DNA from: Planctomycetota bacterium
GTDB taxonomy: Bacteria > Planctomycetota > Planctomycetia > Pirellulales > Pirellulaceae
Direction of reading: 5' to 3'
Assembly (NCBI GenBank): GCA_017303505.1
Contig: JAFLCP010000078.1
Span: 1-35,525, forward strand
DNA length: 35,525 nt
In this document: piece by piece, positions 35,068 to 35,525 of the stretch
Layout of the letters: the number at the start of each line of letters is the position of its first letter
Numbering within the stretch: position 1 is the stretch's first letter
Made by a program: the position numbers and the translations under genes
Notes under the pieces: model-generated
What the model saw: the letters and a program-made list of their open reading frames with translations, nothing else
What the model was told of the DNA's origin: nothing
Databases searched by the model: none

Positions 35068-35525
35068 GATGTTTCCAAAACGGAAGGGGAGGGGGGACTT
35101 ACACCGGATTCAAGCACCGAAGAGAGTGCTTAATATAATTTTTGCACTATCACAAAGCAAGTTAAGCGATTACTGCCTTTCGCCCGGCTTCTAAAGGGGA
35201 TGACCACGAAACACACAAAAATCGCAAAACAAGACTGAAGACGTAAGTCACTTAATCTGCGATTGTTGGCGGCCGCGACATTAATCCCTTATACTTTGAG
35301 TTGTCACAAGATTTGGCGTCCTCGCTAGCTCGCTCTCGCCGTGGAAATCCACTTCAAAAACAATTCCCTTTGTCAACGGTAACGCTCCCATGTCGGATCA
35401 CGGCCCGCGCGCGATGTTGGGGTAAATAAATAGTCTAGCGCGATCCCATATTCTTTGGTAGACCATTACTTAATACAAGAGCCTAGAACCACGATGGTTG
35501 CAGAGTCTTGTAAAAAGGAGTTCTT
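35068..35525. other. Right-edge non-coding region
   Basis: These 458 bases contain no complete gene. The region is the promoter side of the zinc-ribbon gene (minus strand) and probably of a plus-strand gene beyond the window. ACCACGATGG at 35490-35500 opens a frame that continues to the last base, and GGAG at 35517-35520 could instead be a ribosome binding site. Confidence 0.5.
35494..35525 (+). CDS. Possible start of a gene running off the window
   Basis: From the ATG at 35494 the frame reads MVAESCKKEF and remains open to the edge. Alternatively AAAAAGGAG (35512-35520) is the ribosome binding site of a start just outside. Too little sequence is present to choose or to name a product. Confidence 0.2.
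   Translation, partial: MVAESCKKEF

Noticed and set aside
1-35525. tRNA, rRNA or riboswitch genes
   Set aside because: No cloverleaf, rRNA-like conserved block or known riboswitch core was recognised by eye on either strand; a covariance-model scan would be decisive.

Overview
The window looks like chromosomal DNA of a planctomycete, most likely a member of the Pirellulaceae (Rhodopirellula/Blastopirellula-like). This rests on a twin-arginine-secreted DUF1501 protein, an ECF sigma factor coupled to a membrane Ser/Thr kinase with a beta-propeller-like C-terminus, an N-terminal NPFAAP-type membrane protein, a zinc-ribbon/proline-rich/single-TM protein, many long hypothetical proteins, and dispersed repeats with GTTTAACCCGTA and GGCTAACGCC cores that I associate from memory with this group. 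No rRNA, tRNA, CRISPR array, transposase or integrase is visible.

Layout. 1-492 is non-coding and repeat-bearing. A DUF1501 gene (493-1881, minus) is followed by a short plus-strand series: a pentapeptide-repeat protein, a small membrane protein and a TPR lipoprotein (2090-3864). From about 4.1 to 14.4 kb there is a run of small, mostly single-gene plus-strand units: DUF4343-like ATP-grasp with a small partner, GNAT acetyltransferase, small membrane protein, YCII protein, secreted CXXCH protein, orphan sensor-like membrane domain, three lipoprotein or anchored proteins, a DUF7691-like protein, a four-TM protein, a VOC protein, an esterase and an immunity-sized protein. Two of the gaps (around 7.9-8.1 and 10.8-11.1 kb) carry a diverged composite repeat: a palindrome, a hairpin and a TACCGTTAG box in the same order.

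A membrane/coiled-coil gene and an XRE-SnoaL regulator (both minus, 14442-15835) stand divergently to an ECF sigma factor whose stop overlaps the start of a 1132-residue kinase (15949-19916). Two further planctomycete-type hypothetical genes follow (20267-20968 and 21358-22332), separated by gaps holding an 18-bp tandem repeat and a GTTTAACCCGTA repeat.

The right-hand third is one tight minus-strand operon of five genes read from 33847 down to 22772: DUF4132, MoxR-type AAA ATPase, DUF5682, VWA protein, and an 800-residue protein in the SWIM position. The order parallels the E. coli yehI-yehL-yehM-yehP-yehQ set. Junctions are 9 bp, 4-bp overlap, 4-bp overlap and 2 bp, so a co-translated complex is likely: an AAA ATPase with a VWA metal-site adaptor, a large HEAT-like scaffold and two large partner proteins. 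The last protein appears to keep the SWIM fold context but to have lost all four zinc ligands. A zinc-ribbon single-TM protein lies just upstream on the same strand. The window ends in a GGAG-type ribosome binding site or the first codons of a gene that continues outside.
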